Below are positions 1 through 6,357 of a stretch of DNA of 10,646 bases, one piece after another (positions within the stretch are counted from its first letter, which is position 1; the number at the start of each line of letters is the position of its first letter). The notes beneath the pieces are model-generated. The model saw nothing but the letters and a program-made list of their open reading frames with translations, ran no database searches and was not told where the DNA came from. The stretch covers positions 1-10,646 of the forward strand of contig JAOPVN010000103.1 of the NCBI GenBank assembly GCA_025966175.1, written 5' to 3'. This DNA is from Modestobacter sp. Lineage in GTDB: Bacteria > Actinomycetota > Actinomycetes > Mycobacteriales > Geodermatophilaceae. The position numbers were made by a program, and so were the translations under genes.

Positions 1-415
1 GCCGGGCCAGCGTGGCTGCCTCCACGGCGTCGGACGAGTCCGCCCAGCCCGGCAGCGCCCGCTGCACGGCGAGGTCCACCCCCGCCAGCCGGGCCGCCAG
101 GGCGCCGGCGGGGGTGGTCGTCGTCCACACCGCGGGGACCCGCCGGGCCACGAACGCGGGGGCGAACGAGCCGAACGTCGCGGCCACCAGCTCCGGCCCG
201 ACGGCGCCGAGGGGCGCGGCCCGGCCGGCGAAATAGCCGGCCCAGAACCCGCGCAACCCAGCGGCGTCGAAGGCGGTGCGCGCCTCGTCGGCGAAGTAGG
301 TCAGCGCGTGGAACGGCTCGCCCAGCGCCCAGAGGCGTCGGGCCGTGGTCAGGCCCTCGTGCAGGGTCCCGCCACGAGCCTGCGAGCGGTGGGGGGCAGG
401 AGGGCCCTTCATCAT
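1..415 (-). CDS. SCO6745-family protein, C-terminus cut by window edge
   Basis: This reading frame is open from ATG at 415 to the window edge, giving 138 codons with no stop. The translation contains RRLWALGEPFHALTYFADEA at about residues 26-45, followed by AGLRGFWAGYFAGRAAPLGAVGPELVAATFGSFAP. This is the conserved N-terminal pattern I associate with the actinobacterial SCO6745 family, a group of about 250-300 residues predicted to have a helix-turn-helix-like fold (related to SalK). No enzymatic activity is established for the family that I know of. The start is a doublet, ATGATG at 415 and 412; the first ATG overlaps the stop of the upstream HNH gene as ATGA, so the gene is very probably translationally coupled to it. 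Roughly the C-terminal half lies beyond the window. Family assignment is from recalled motif similarity; coding status is strong because of the open frame, codon bias and overlap. Confidence 0.8.
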   Translation of the reverse strand, partial: MMKGPPAPHRSQARGGTLHEGLTTARRLWALGEPFHALTYFADEARTAFDAAGLRGFWAGYFAGRAAPLGAVGPELVAATFGSFAPAFVARRVPAVWTTTTPAGALAARLAGVDLAVQRALPGWADSSDAVEAATLAR

Positions 416-1023
416 GCGCTCACGGAATCAGGCATGCCCAGCCACTCGCGCCATCGGGGGTCGACCGTGCGGTGCCCGAGCAACCGCCAGGCCGCGCCGC
501 TGGGGGCACCGGGCGGGTGCGGCAGCGACCAGCCCATCTCCGCCAGCGACCGGTCGGCCTTGATGTGGTTGCAGCGGCGGCAGGCGGCGACGACGTTGTC
601 CCAGGTGTGGGTGCCCCCGCGGCTGCGCGGCACCACATGGTCGATGCTCGTCGCCGAGCCGCCGCAGTAGACGCAGGTCTGCCCGTCGCGGGTGAACACG
701 GCCCGCCGGGACAGCGGCACCTGCACCGGGTAGGGCACGCGCACGTAGCGGGTCAGCCGGACGACGATGGGCACGGCGAGGGTGATCCGCTCGGCGTGCA
801 CCTCGTCGTCGGTGACGTCGACGGCCTCTGCCTTGGCGGCCAGCACGAGCACGATCGCGCGACGGCTGGAGACCACGCACAACGGCTCGTAGGTGGCGTT
901 GAGCAGGAGGGTCGCGCCCGTCGTGGACGTGGCCGGGGCAGGGGCGCGCGGAGCGAGGGAGAGGTCGTGACGTGCGCCGGGCTGACCCGGCGCGGACGAC
1001 GACCCGAGTGCGGTGATCGACAC
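412..1023 (-). CDS. HNH endonuclease domain protein
   Basis: This 203-residue protein has a C-terminal HNH nuclease domain. A zinc knuckle is formed by C117-x2-C120 (CVYC) and C148-x2-C151, with the catalytic core D128-H129 (SIDHVVPRSRGG), N143 (WDN) and N152-H153-x-K155 (CNHIK). The order C-x2-C, DH, N, C-x2-C-N-x2-K is typical of McrA-like HNH proteins that occur as conserved single genes in actinobacterial chromosomes; their physiological substrate is generally unknown. Residues 1-35 are low-complexity, rich in Ala, Pro and Ser. Residues 38-105 contain LLNATYEPLCVVSSRRAIVL, a conserved N-terminal element of this HNH subfamily. The GTG start at 1023 is chosen because GGAGG lies six bases upstream; the open frame extends further upstream but that part has no family resemblance. 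It is the first gene of a pair, and its TGA overlaps the ATG of the SCO6745-family gene. Confidence 0.92.
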   Translation of the reverse strand: MSITALGSSSAPGQPGARHDLSLAPRAPAPATSTTGATLLLNATYEPLCVVSSRRAIVLVLAAKAEAVDVTDDEVHAERITLAVPIVVRLTRYVRVPYPVQVPLSRRAVFTRDGQTCVYCGGSATSIDHVVPRSRGGTHTWDNVVAACRRCNHIKADRSLAEMGWSLPHPPGAPSGAAWRLLGHRTVDPRWREWLGMPDSVSA

Positions 1024-1029
1024 GGGACA

Positions 1030-1034
1030 CCTCC
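1030..1034 (-). promoter_or_regulatory. Shine-Dalgarno of the HNH gene
   Basis: On the minus strand GGAGG is followed by six bases and then GTG at 1023. This perfect anti-16S match fixes the HNH start and argues against the longer in-frame extension that continues to 1434. Confidence 0.85.
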
Positions 1035-1078
1035 GAGTGCCCCCGGCCGCCGACGGCTTCGACGGCCCATGGGCACTC
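1035..1078 (-). repeat. Inverted repeat in the HNH 5' leader
   Basis: GAGTGCCC at 1035-1042 is matched by its exact reverse complement GGGCACTC at 1071-1078. Inside it a second pair is visible, GGCCG at 1045-1049 and CGGCC at 1063-1067. If transcribed toward the HNH gene, this would form a two-tier hairpin whose base touches the Shine-Dalgarno at 1030-1034. It could be an mRNA structure affecting HNH translation, or a DNA-level operator. There is no U-run, so it is not an ordinary terminator. Confidence 0.55.
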
Positions 1079-1143
1079 ACATCCTGCACTGCGGGGGTGT
1101 GATAACGGACGTCGACCCCTCGAAGTGGCCGCGGAGTGCCGGT

Positions 1144-1149
1144 TACCGT
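1144..1149 (+). promoter_or_regulatory. -10-like hexamer before the S9 peptidase (possible leaderless start)
   Basis: TACCGT fits the actinobacterial TANNNT -10 pattern and ends six bases before the GTG at 1156, placing transcription initiation at or next to the start codon. There is no Shine-Dalgarno at usable distance (the nearest GGAG is about 20 bases away), which favours a leaderless mRNA. I see no convincing -35 element, so confidence is limited. Confidence 0.45.
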
Positions 1150-1155
1150 CGGCCC

Positions 1156-3243
1156 GTGCGCTATCCCGACGCCCCCCGCCTGGACCTGGTCGAGGACCTG
1201 CACGGCCGCTCCGTCGCCGACCCCTACCGCTGGCTGGAGGACGTCGACGACCCGCGCACCGCCGCCTGGGCGGCGGCTCAGGACGAGCTGGCCGCGGGGC
1301 TGCTGGCCGAGCTGCCCGGACGCCCGGCCTTCGCCGAGCGGGTCGGCGAGCTGGTGCACGCCGGCGCCGTGGGCATCCCGGTCTGGCGCCGCGGGCGGGC
1401 CTTCTCCACCCGCCGGGACCCCGGTCAGGAGCACGCGGTGCTGCGGGTGACCGACCCCGACGGGAGCGTGCGGGTGCTGGTCGACCCGACTGTCCTGGAC
1501 CCGGCCGGCACCACCACGCTGGATGCCTGGTCACCGAGCTGGGAGGGCGACCGGCTGGCCTACCAGCTCTCGGTCGGCGGCGACGAGGAGTCCCAGCTGT
1601 TCGTGCTCGACGTCGCCAGCGGCGAGCTGCTCGAGGGGCCGATCGACCGGTGCCGCTACTCCCCGGTGGCCTGGCTGCCCGGCGGCGAGGAGCTGTTCTA
1701 CGTGCGCCGGCTGGCCCCGGAGCTGGTGCCGGCCGGCGAGGAGCAGTTCCACCGGCGGGTGTGGCGCCACCGGGTGGGCGGCAACCCGGACGCCGACGTC
1801 CTGGTCCACGGCGAGGGCAGCGACCCGTCCACCTACTTCGGGGCGCGGACCAGCGCCGACGGGCGCTGGCTGGTGGTCTCCGCGTCGGTGGGCACCGCCC
1901 CGCGGGACGATGTGTGGCTGGCCGACCTCACCGGCGACGGCACGCTGCGGGAACTGCAGGTCGGCGTGGACGCGCAGACCTCGGCGTGGGTGGCCCGCGA
2001 CGGTCGGCTGTGGATGCACACCGACCGGGACGCCCCGCGCAGCCGGCTGGTGGTCGCCGATCCGGCGGACCCCGCCACCTGGGCACCCGCGGCCTGGCGT
2101 GAGGTCATCCCGCAGCAGCCCGACGGCGTCCTCTCCGACCTGGCGCTCGTCGACGGACCGGACGGCGGCCTGCAGGTGCTGGCCGTGCACGCCGTCGACG
2201 CCACCGATCGGCTCTCGTTGTGGGCCGCGGACGGCAGCGGCCGGTTGGCCGAGGTCACCGAACTGCGCCCCGGAAGCGTGTCCGGGGTCAGCGCACCGCC
2301 GGAGGGCGGGACGAGGGCGTGGGTGGGCTTCACCGACTACGCCACCCCGCCCTCGGTGCTGCGCTGGGACGCCGGCGACCCCGCCGCGCTCACCGTGTGG
2401 GAACAGGCCCCCGTCGCCGGCGCGGTCCCGGACGTGCAGGTGCGGGAGACGCATGCGACGTCGGCGGACGGGACGCCGGTGCACCTGTTCGTGCTGTCGG
2501 GGACCGGCGCCCCGGACACCCCGCGCCCGACCGTCCTCTACGGCTACGGCGGCTTCAACGTCTCACTGACCCCCGCCTACAGCGCACAGGCCCTGGCCTG
2601 GGTCGCCGCGGGGGGCGTGTGGGTGGTGGCGAACCTGCGCGGCGGTTCCGAGCACGGCGAGGAGTGGCACCGCGCCGGGATGCGCGAGCGCAAGCAGAAC
2701 GTCTTCGACGACCACGCCGCGGCCGCCGAGCACCTGATCGCCGAGGGATGGACGACCCCGGCGCGGTTGGCCGTGATGGGCGGTTCGAACGGCGGGCTGC
2801 TGGTCGGCGCGATGACCACCCAGCACCCGGACCTGGTCGCCGCCGTCGTCTGCAGCGCACCGCTGCTGGACATGGTCCGCTACGAGCTGTTCGGCCTGGG
2901 GCGGACCTGGAACGACGAGTACGGCACCGCCGCCGACCCCGAGGAGCTCGGCTGGCTGCTGGGCTACTCGCCCTATCACCGGGTGGTCGAGGGAACGGCG
3001 TACCCCGCGGTGCTGTTCACGACCTTCGAGTCCGACACCCGGGTGCACCCGCTGCACGCCCGCAAGCTCGCCGCGGCGCTGCAGCACGCCACCAGCGCCG
3101 AGGCACCGATCGTGCTGCGCCGCGAGCTCTCGGTCGGCCACGGCGCCCGGGCGGTCAGCCGGACGGTGGACCTGGCCGCCGATCAGCTCGCGTTCCTGGC
3201 CACCCACACCGGCTTGGTGCCTCCCCGGAACCGAGCTCACTAG
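1156..3243 (+). CDS. S9A family serine peptidase (prolyl oligopeptidase type)
   Basis: This 695-residue protein matches prolyl oligopeptidase/oligopeptidase B in length and architecture. The N-terminus has the family signature DPYRWLED (about residues 24-31), followed by a beta-propeller region to about residue 420 and then an alpha/beta hydrolase domain. The catalytic domain shows YGYGGFN (oxyanion region), NLRGGSEHGEEWH, the nucleophile elbow GGSNGG with S544, the acid D627 in ESDTRVHPLHARK and the base H662 in VGHGAR. The spacing of the triad is close to that of the characterised enzymes. Family members cleave short peptides after proline (or basic residues); which applies here cannot be read off. 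No signal peptide is visible, so it is probably cytoplasmic. The GTG at 1156 is chosen because family similarity begins directly after it and a -10-like hexamer precedes it; the upstream extension to 472 is antisense to the HNH gene. It converges on the lipoprotein gene and shares stop bases with it. Confidence 0.95.
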   Translation: MRYPDAPRLDLVEDLHGRSVADPYRWLEDVDDPRTAAWAAAQDELAAGLLAELPGRPAFAERVGELVHAGAVGIPVWRRGRAFSTRRDPGQEHAVLRVTDPDGSVRVLVDPTVLDPAGTTTLDAWSPSWEGDRLAYQLSVGGDEESQLFVLDVASGELLEGPIDRCRYSPVAWLPGGEELFYVRRLAPELVPAGEEQFHRRVWRHRVGGNPDADVLVHGEGSDPSTYFGARTSADGRWLVVSASVGTAPRDDVWLADLTGDGTLRELQVGVDAQTSAWVARDGRLWMHTDRDAPRSRLVVADPADPATWAPAAWREVIPQQPDGVLSDLALVDGPDGGLQVLAVHAVDATDRLSLWAADGSGRLAEVTELRPGSVSGVSAPPEGGTRAWVGFTDYATPPSVLRWDAGDPAALTVWEQAPVAGAVPDVQVRETHATSADGTPVHLFVLSGTGAPDTPRPTVLYGYGGFNVSLTPAYSAQALAWVAAGGVWVVANLRGGSEHGEEWHRAGMRERKQNVFDDHAAAAEHLIAEGWTTPARLAVMGGSNGGLLVGAMTTQHPDLVAAVVCSAPLLDMVRYELFGLGRTWNDEYGTAADPEELGWLLGYSPYHRVVEGTAYPAVLFTTFESDTRVHPLHARKLAAALQHATSAEAPIVLRRELSVGHGARAVSRTVDLAADQLAFLATHTGLVPPRNRAH
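3240..3243. other. CTAG shared by two convergent stop codons
   Basis: The palindrome CTAG supplies TAG (3241-3243) to the plus-strand peptidase gene and TAG (3242-3240) to the minus-strand lipoprotein gene. The genes therefore overlap by four bases with no spacer, and no hairpin followed by a U-run sits between them. Confidence 0.95.
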
Positions 3244-4238
3244 AGGTCGGCGAAGACCTTGTCCAGGTCGACGCCGTCGGGGACGTTCCCGTCCTTGACG
3301 CCGAGGTCGAGGAGTTTCGCGACGGAGTTCCGGTCGATCTCGGTCGGGTACTTCGGCAGCGTCAGGGCGGCGGCCACGTCGGGTTGGATCTGGGTGTAGC
3401 TGCTGAGGACGGCGCGCGCCTCGTCGGGGTGGTCGGTGGCGTACTGCTGGGACTCGACCATCGCGGCGGCGAACGCCTTCACGGCGTCCGGGTTCTCCGA
3501 CGCGTACTTGTCGGAGGTGAAGTACCCGGCCACGGTGAGGTCCGGATCGGTCTGCGTGTAGGGCGAGGTGACCGCGCGCATCCCCTGCCCCTTGCCGACG
3601 GTGGCGAACGGCTCGACGGTGAAGGCGGCGTCGACCGAGCCGTCGGCGACCGCGGCGACCATGTTCGGGAAGGGCAGCTCCACGAACTTCACCGACGCCG
3701 CATCGCCACCTGCCTGCCGCACGGCCTCCCGCACGACGGTGTCGCTGATGTTGTTGATCGAGTTGATCGCCACCGACCGGCCGGCGAGGTCCGCGGCGTT
3801 CTGCACCGGGCTGTCGGACCGGACGATCACGGCGGCGAAGTCGGCCTTGGGATCGCCGGTCGCCCCGGAGCCGGGGGCCACCAGGGCCAGCGGGACGCCG
3901 CGGGCCTCGGCCTGCAGCAGGCTGGTGATGTTGGAGAAGCCGAACTGGGCCTGGCCGGTCACCACGGCCGGCACGATGGCCGCCCCACCCTGGGCCAGGA
4001 AGGGCTCCACCTGCAGTCCGTGACCGGCGAAGATGCCCTGCTCGACCCCGAGGTAGAGCGGGGCGACGTCGACGATCGGGATGGCGCCGACGCTGACCAC
4101 GGTCAGATCACCGCTCGCGCCGCCGGTGCCGCTCGCGCCGGCGCCCGCGCTGCCGCCGTCCCCGCCTCCGCAGCCGGCGAGCGCCAGGGCGCCCGTCACC
4201 GCGCTCGTCAGCACGACGCTCGTCCAGCTCCGGCGCAC
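3240..4238 (-). CDS. ABC transporter substrate-binding lipoprotein (SsuA/THI5-like)
   Basis: This 332-residue protein starts with a lipoprotein signal peptide: two arginines (R2, R3), a hydrophobic stretch and the lipobox L20-A21-G22-C23. A Gly/Ser/Ala linker to about residue 47 suits attachment to the outer face of the membrane. The mature part (LTVVSVGAIPIVDVAPLYLGVEQGIF, VVTGQAQFGFSN, DLAGRSVAIN, VDAAFTVEPF) is typical of the NMT1/THI5-like fold that binds aliphatic sulfonates, taurine, nitrate or pyrimidine precursors; the ligand here is not determinable. The GTG at 4238 is preferred over GTG at 4262 because GGAGG lies five bases upstream and the signal peptide then begins with the arginines instead of an acidic stretch. 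No permease or ATPase gene is adjacent: the next gene upstream points the other way and the one downstream converges. It is therefore an orphan binding protein in this window. A strong promoter with a palindromic operator lies upstream. Confidence 0.93.
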   Translation of the reverse strand: MRRSWTSVVLTSAVTGALALAGCGGGDGGSAGAGASGTGGASGDLTVVSVGAIPIVDVAPLYLGVEQGIFAGHGLQVEPFLAQGGAAIVPAVVTGQAQFGFSNITSLLQAEARGVPLALVAPGSGATGDPKADFAAVIVRSDSPVQNAADLAGRSVAINSINNISDTVVREAVRQAGGDAASVKFVELPFPNMVAAVADGSVDAAFTVEPFATVGKGQGMRAVTSPYTQTDPDLTVAGYFTSDKYASENPDAVKAFAAAMVESQQYATDHPDEARAVLSSYTQIQPDVAAALTLPKYPTEIDRNSVAKLLDLGVKDGNVPDGVDLDKVFADL

Positions 4239-4243
4239 AGGGT

Positions 4244-4248
4244 CCTCC
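4244..4248 (-). promoter_or_regulatory. Shine-Dalgarno of the binding-protein gene
   Basis: GGAGG on the minus strand lies five bases before GTG at 4238. It decides that start over the in-frame GTG at 4262, which would add eight mostly acidic and proline residues in front of the signal peptide. Confidence 0.8.
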
Positions 4249-4314
4249 AGGGGGTCGTCCACCGCGCGCAGGCGGGCATCATCGCCCGGCCGACGGTGGA
4301 TCAGGTGGGCGCGG

Positions 4315-4343
4315 ACGCTAGGGCGTGACCCGGGTCACGTCAA
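4315..4343 (-). promoter_or_regulatory. Sigma-70-type promoter of the binding-protein gene
   Basis: On the minus strand TTGACG (4343-4338) is followed by a 17-bp spacer and TAGCGT (4320-4315). That is five of six -35 consensus bases and a TANNNT -10 box at optimal spacing. Initiation would fall near 4308, giving a leader of about 70 nt before GTG 4238. Nothing else in the divergent region comes as close to consensus. Confidence 0.7.
4324..4339. promoter_or_regulatory. 16-bp perfect palindrome, probable repressor operator
   Basis: CGTGACCCGGGTCACG is identical to its reverse complement over all 16 bases. It fills the spacer of the minus-strand promoter and overlaps the last two bases of its -35 box, a position at which a bound dimer would block RNA polymerase. 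The core GTGA-N6-TCAC also equals the half-site layout of CRP/GlxR-family regulators, so the protein could be a CRP-like, GntR-like or TetR-like dimer. No regulator gene lies next to it in the window. Confidence 0.6.
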
Positions 4344-4458
4344 CGCGTCCTTCCGCCCCGCGGCAGGCGGGCCGCACGGTCCTGACCGGCGCTCTCGCCG
4401 GCACCTGTCGCCCGACCGGGATCTCCCTCCGCGCGGTCGACCCACCCTGCACACCTGC

Positions 4459-4464
4459 AACACT
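4459..4464 (+). promoter_or_regulatory. -10-like hexamer before the MFS start
   Basis: AACACT fits the loose NANNNT pattern and ends seven bases before ATG 4472, which has no Shine-Dalgarno. It would give a leaderless or nearly leaderless mRNA. No clear -35 box is seen. The rest of the non-coding stretch 4239-4471 holds only the lipoprotein promoter and the palindrome. Confidence 0.3.
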
Positions 4465-4471
4465 GCCTGCC

Positions 4472-5889
4472 ATGGAAGGCCCACAGACGGTGATCGCGCC
4501 GCGGGACGACCCCGCCGGCCTCGCGTCCCGGCTGCGCCCGCTCCCGGGCCCCCGTTCCCGCACCGGCGCAGGTCCCCGCTGAGCCGCCACGCCCGACACA
4601 GCAACCCGCCCAGCCGCCCGGCGACCTTCCGCGAGGTCTTCGCCGTCGGTGAGTTCCGGCCGCTGTACGGCTCCTACCTGCTCTCCACGATCGGCGACGA
4701 GCTCGCCCGCGTCGCGCTCACCGTGCTGGTCTACCAGCGCACCGACTCCGCGGCGCTCTCCGCGATCACCTTCGCCATCAGCTACCTGCCCTGGCTGGTC
4801 GGTGGCCCGGTGTTGTCCGCGCTCGCCGACCGGTTCCCCCGGCACCGGGTGCTCATCACCAGTGACGTGGCCCGCGCGGTGCTCGTCGCCCTCATGGCCG
4901 TCCCCGGGGTGCCGCTGCCGGTGCTGCTCGCCCTCCTGCTGGCGGCTTCGTTGTGCTCGCCGCCGTTCGAGGCGGCCCGCAACGCGCTGATGGCCGACGT
5001 CCTCCACGGCGACCGGTACGCCGTCGCCACCTCGCTGACCGGCATCACCGCCCAGGTCGCGCAGCTGATCGGGTACGTGCTGGGTGGGGTGCTGCTGGTC
5101 AGCGTCAGCCCGTCCGCTGCCCTGGTCCTGGACGCCCTCACCTTCGCTGCCTCAGCCACCTGGCTGGCCCTCGGGCTGCGCCGTCGACCCGCGCCGGTGC
5201 TGGAGAGTCCCGAGGGCGGGGCCGGTTCGATCTGGGCGGCCGCCAGCAGCGGGCTGCGGCTGGTCGCCTCGACCCCCCGGCTGCGCGCCATCGTCGGTCT
5301 GCTGTGGGTGGCCGCGCTGTTCGTCAATGCCTCCGAGGGGATCGCCACGCCACTGGGCCTGCAGCTGCAGGGCACCACCGCCGCCGCCGGCCTGCTCCTG
5401 GCGGCCAACCCCGCCGGCACCGCGCTGGGCGGGCTGTTCATCGGACGGTTCTGCCCGCCGCACCTGCGGGAGCGGCTGCTCGCCCCGCTGCTCGGGCTGT
5501 CCCTGGGCGGAGTCCTGCTGGCCGGGTTGGTCCCCCTGGTGCTGGACCGCGGTACGGCCGCCTTCGCCGTCGTCCTGGTGCTGTTCTTCCTCGCCGGCAT
5601 CGGCGGCGCGGTCAACATCCCGCTCAACGTCGCGTTCGTGCAGGCGGTGCCCAGCGCCTACCGGGGGCGGGCGTTCGGCGTGGCGGCCTCCGGCCTCTCC
5701 GGCTTCCAGGGACTCGGGGCCGTGCTGGCCGGCGTGGGCGCCGACGTGCTGCGGCCCAGCACCGTCGTGGCGCTGGCCGGCGGCGTCGGTCTGCTCGCCG
5801 TCCTCGGGCCGCTGCTGGCGATGCGCCGCGGCCCCACGGCCCGGCAGAAGGGGAGACCCTTCCCACGTGGCCTCCGGGCACGTGGCTGA
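4472..5889 (+). CDS. MFS transporter, apparent frameshift near the 5' end
   Basis: From about 4618 the frame encodes a 12-helix major facilitator of the MFS_3 / EntS-like type: FREVFAVGEFRPLYGSYLL, TIGDELARVALTVLVYQRT, the loop LADRFPRHRVLI between helices 2 and 3, SLCSPPFEAARNALMADV, and a C-terminal half with AGIGGAVNIPLNVAFVQAVPSAYRGRAFG. The substrate is unknown; relatives export drugs or siderophores. No ATG, GTG or TTG lies in this frame between GTG 4126, inside the lipoprotein gene, and GTG 4723, inside helix 1-2. ATG 4472, in another frame, begins 36 codons with strong G/C third-position bias and ends at TGA 4580-4582. Codon bias switches frame at GGGCCCCC (4546-4553). One extra C there would give a continuous protein of 472 residues. 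I infer a one-base deletion, either a real mutation or a sequencing error. A CTG start at 4579 overlapping the TGA is an alternative. glbO follows 15 bp downstream. Confidence 0.85.
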
Positions 5890-5904
5890 GGGACGATCGG
5901 TGAC

Positions 5905-6303
5905 ATGAGCGAGACGAGCCGGTCGCTGCCCTCGGCGCGCACCTTCTACGCCGAGATCGGTGGGGAACCGACCTTCCGGGCCCTCGTCGCGCGGTTCTAC
6001 GCCGGCGTCCGGGAGGACCCGATCCTGCGGCCGATGTACCCGGCCGACGACTGGGACGGCGCGGAGACCCGGCTGCGGATGTTCCTGGAGCAGTACTGGG
6101 GCGGTCCGACGACGTACTCGGACAACCGCGGCCACCCGAGGCTGCGGATGCGCCACGCCCCCTTCGCCGTCGACGAGAAGGCCCGCGACGCGTGGCTGAG
6201 CCACATGCGGGACGCGGTCGACTCCCTGGAGCTCTCCGCCGAGCAGGACGCGACGTTGTGGGGTTACCTGGAGATGGCCGCCCGCAGCATGCAGAACCGG
6301 TAA
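5905..6303 (+). CDS. glbO: Group II truncated haemoglobin (trHbO)
   Basis: This 132-residue protein aligns over its full length with the trHbO type. It has the proximal haem ligand H84 (F8, in RMRHAPF), Y32 (B10, in RFYAGV), Y45 (CD1, in RPMYP) and W97 (G8, in DAWL), which together define the distal pocket of group II globins. The segment RLRMFLEQYWGGP is a strongly conserved stretch of the family. Group II truncated haemoglobins bind O2 and NO in the cytoplasm and have been linked to oxygen handling, NO detoxification and redox or peroxidase chemistry. The ATG at 5905 is the only sensible start; a weak GAGG lies 13 bases upstream, and GACGAT (5892-5897) could act as a -10 box for a leaderless transcript. 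The MFS gene ends 15 bp before it. The alpha-glucosidase gene follows after 54 bp that contain an inverted-repeat structure. The same order, glbO then an alpha-glucosidase, occurs in Mycobacterium tuberculosis (Rv2470, Rv2471). Confidence 0.95.
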   Translation: MSETSRSLPSARTFYAEIGGEPTFRALVARFYAGVREDPILRPMYPADDWDGAETRLRMFLEQYWGGPTTYSDNRGHPRLRMRHAPFAVDEKARDAWLSHMRDAVDSLELSAEQDATLWGYLEMAARSMQNR

Positions 6304-6306
6304 GGA

Positions 6307-6355
6307 CCCCGTCCCCCTCACGCCTCGCGAGCTCGGCGCGAGCCTCTGGACGGGG
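6307..6355 (+). repeat. Two-tier inverted repeat between glbO and the glucosidase gene
   Basis: CCCCGTCC (6307-6314) pairs exactly with GGACGGGG (6348-6355). Inside, CTCGCG (6324-6329) pairs exactly with CGCGAG (6337-6342) around a 7-nt loop. The right arm of the outer stem is the only Shine-Dalgarno-like purine stretch before the glucosidase ATG at 6358, so folding would hide the ribosome binding site. It starts three bases after the glbO stop and lacks a U-run, so it could equally be a processing or attenuation element. Confidence 0.6.
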
Positions 6356-6357
6356 CC

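Noticed and set aside
472..1155. N-terminal extension of the S9 peptidase back to ATG 472
   Set aside because: The extension is antisense to the HNH gene, has no family similarity, and peptidase homology starts right after GTG 1156.
1024..1434. N-terminal extension of the HNH protein to 1434
   Set aside because: It would overlap the start of the peptidase gene, and the GTG at 1023 has an ideal Shine-Dalgarno.
2220..4328. Plus-strand open frame of 702 codons across the peptidase end and the lipoprotein gene
   Set aside because: It is a shadow frame rich in Arg and Gly, overlapping two well-supported genes in other frames.
4546..4553. Programmed ribosomal frameshifting in the MFS gene
   Set aside because: GGGCCCCC is not a classic X-XXY-YYZ slippery heptamer in the required phase and I see no convincing downstream stimulatory structure. 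A deletion or sequencing error is simpler.
4081..4578. MFS start at ATG 4081 in frame
   Set aside because: The first 158 bases would be antisense to the lipoprotein gene, the added residues are low-complexity, and the promoter and operator lie inside it.
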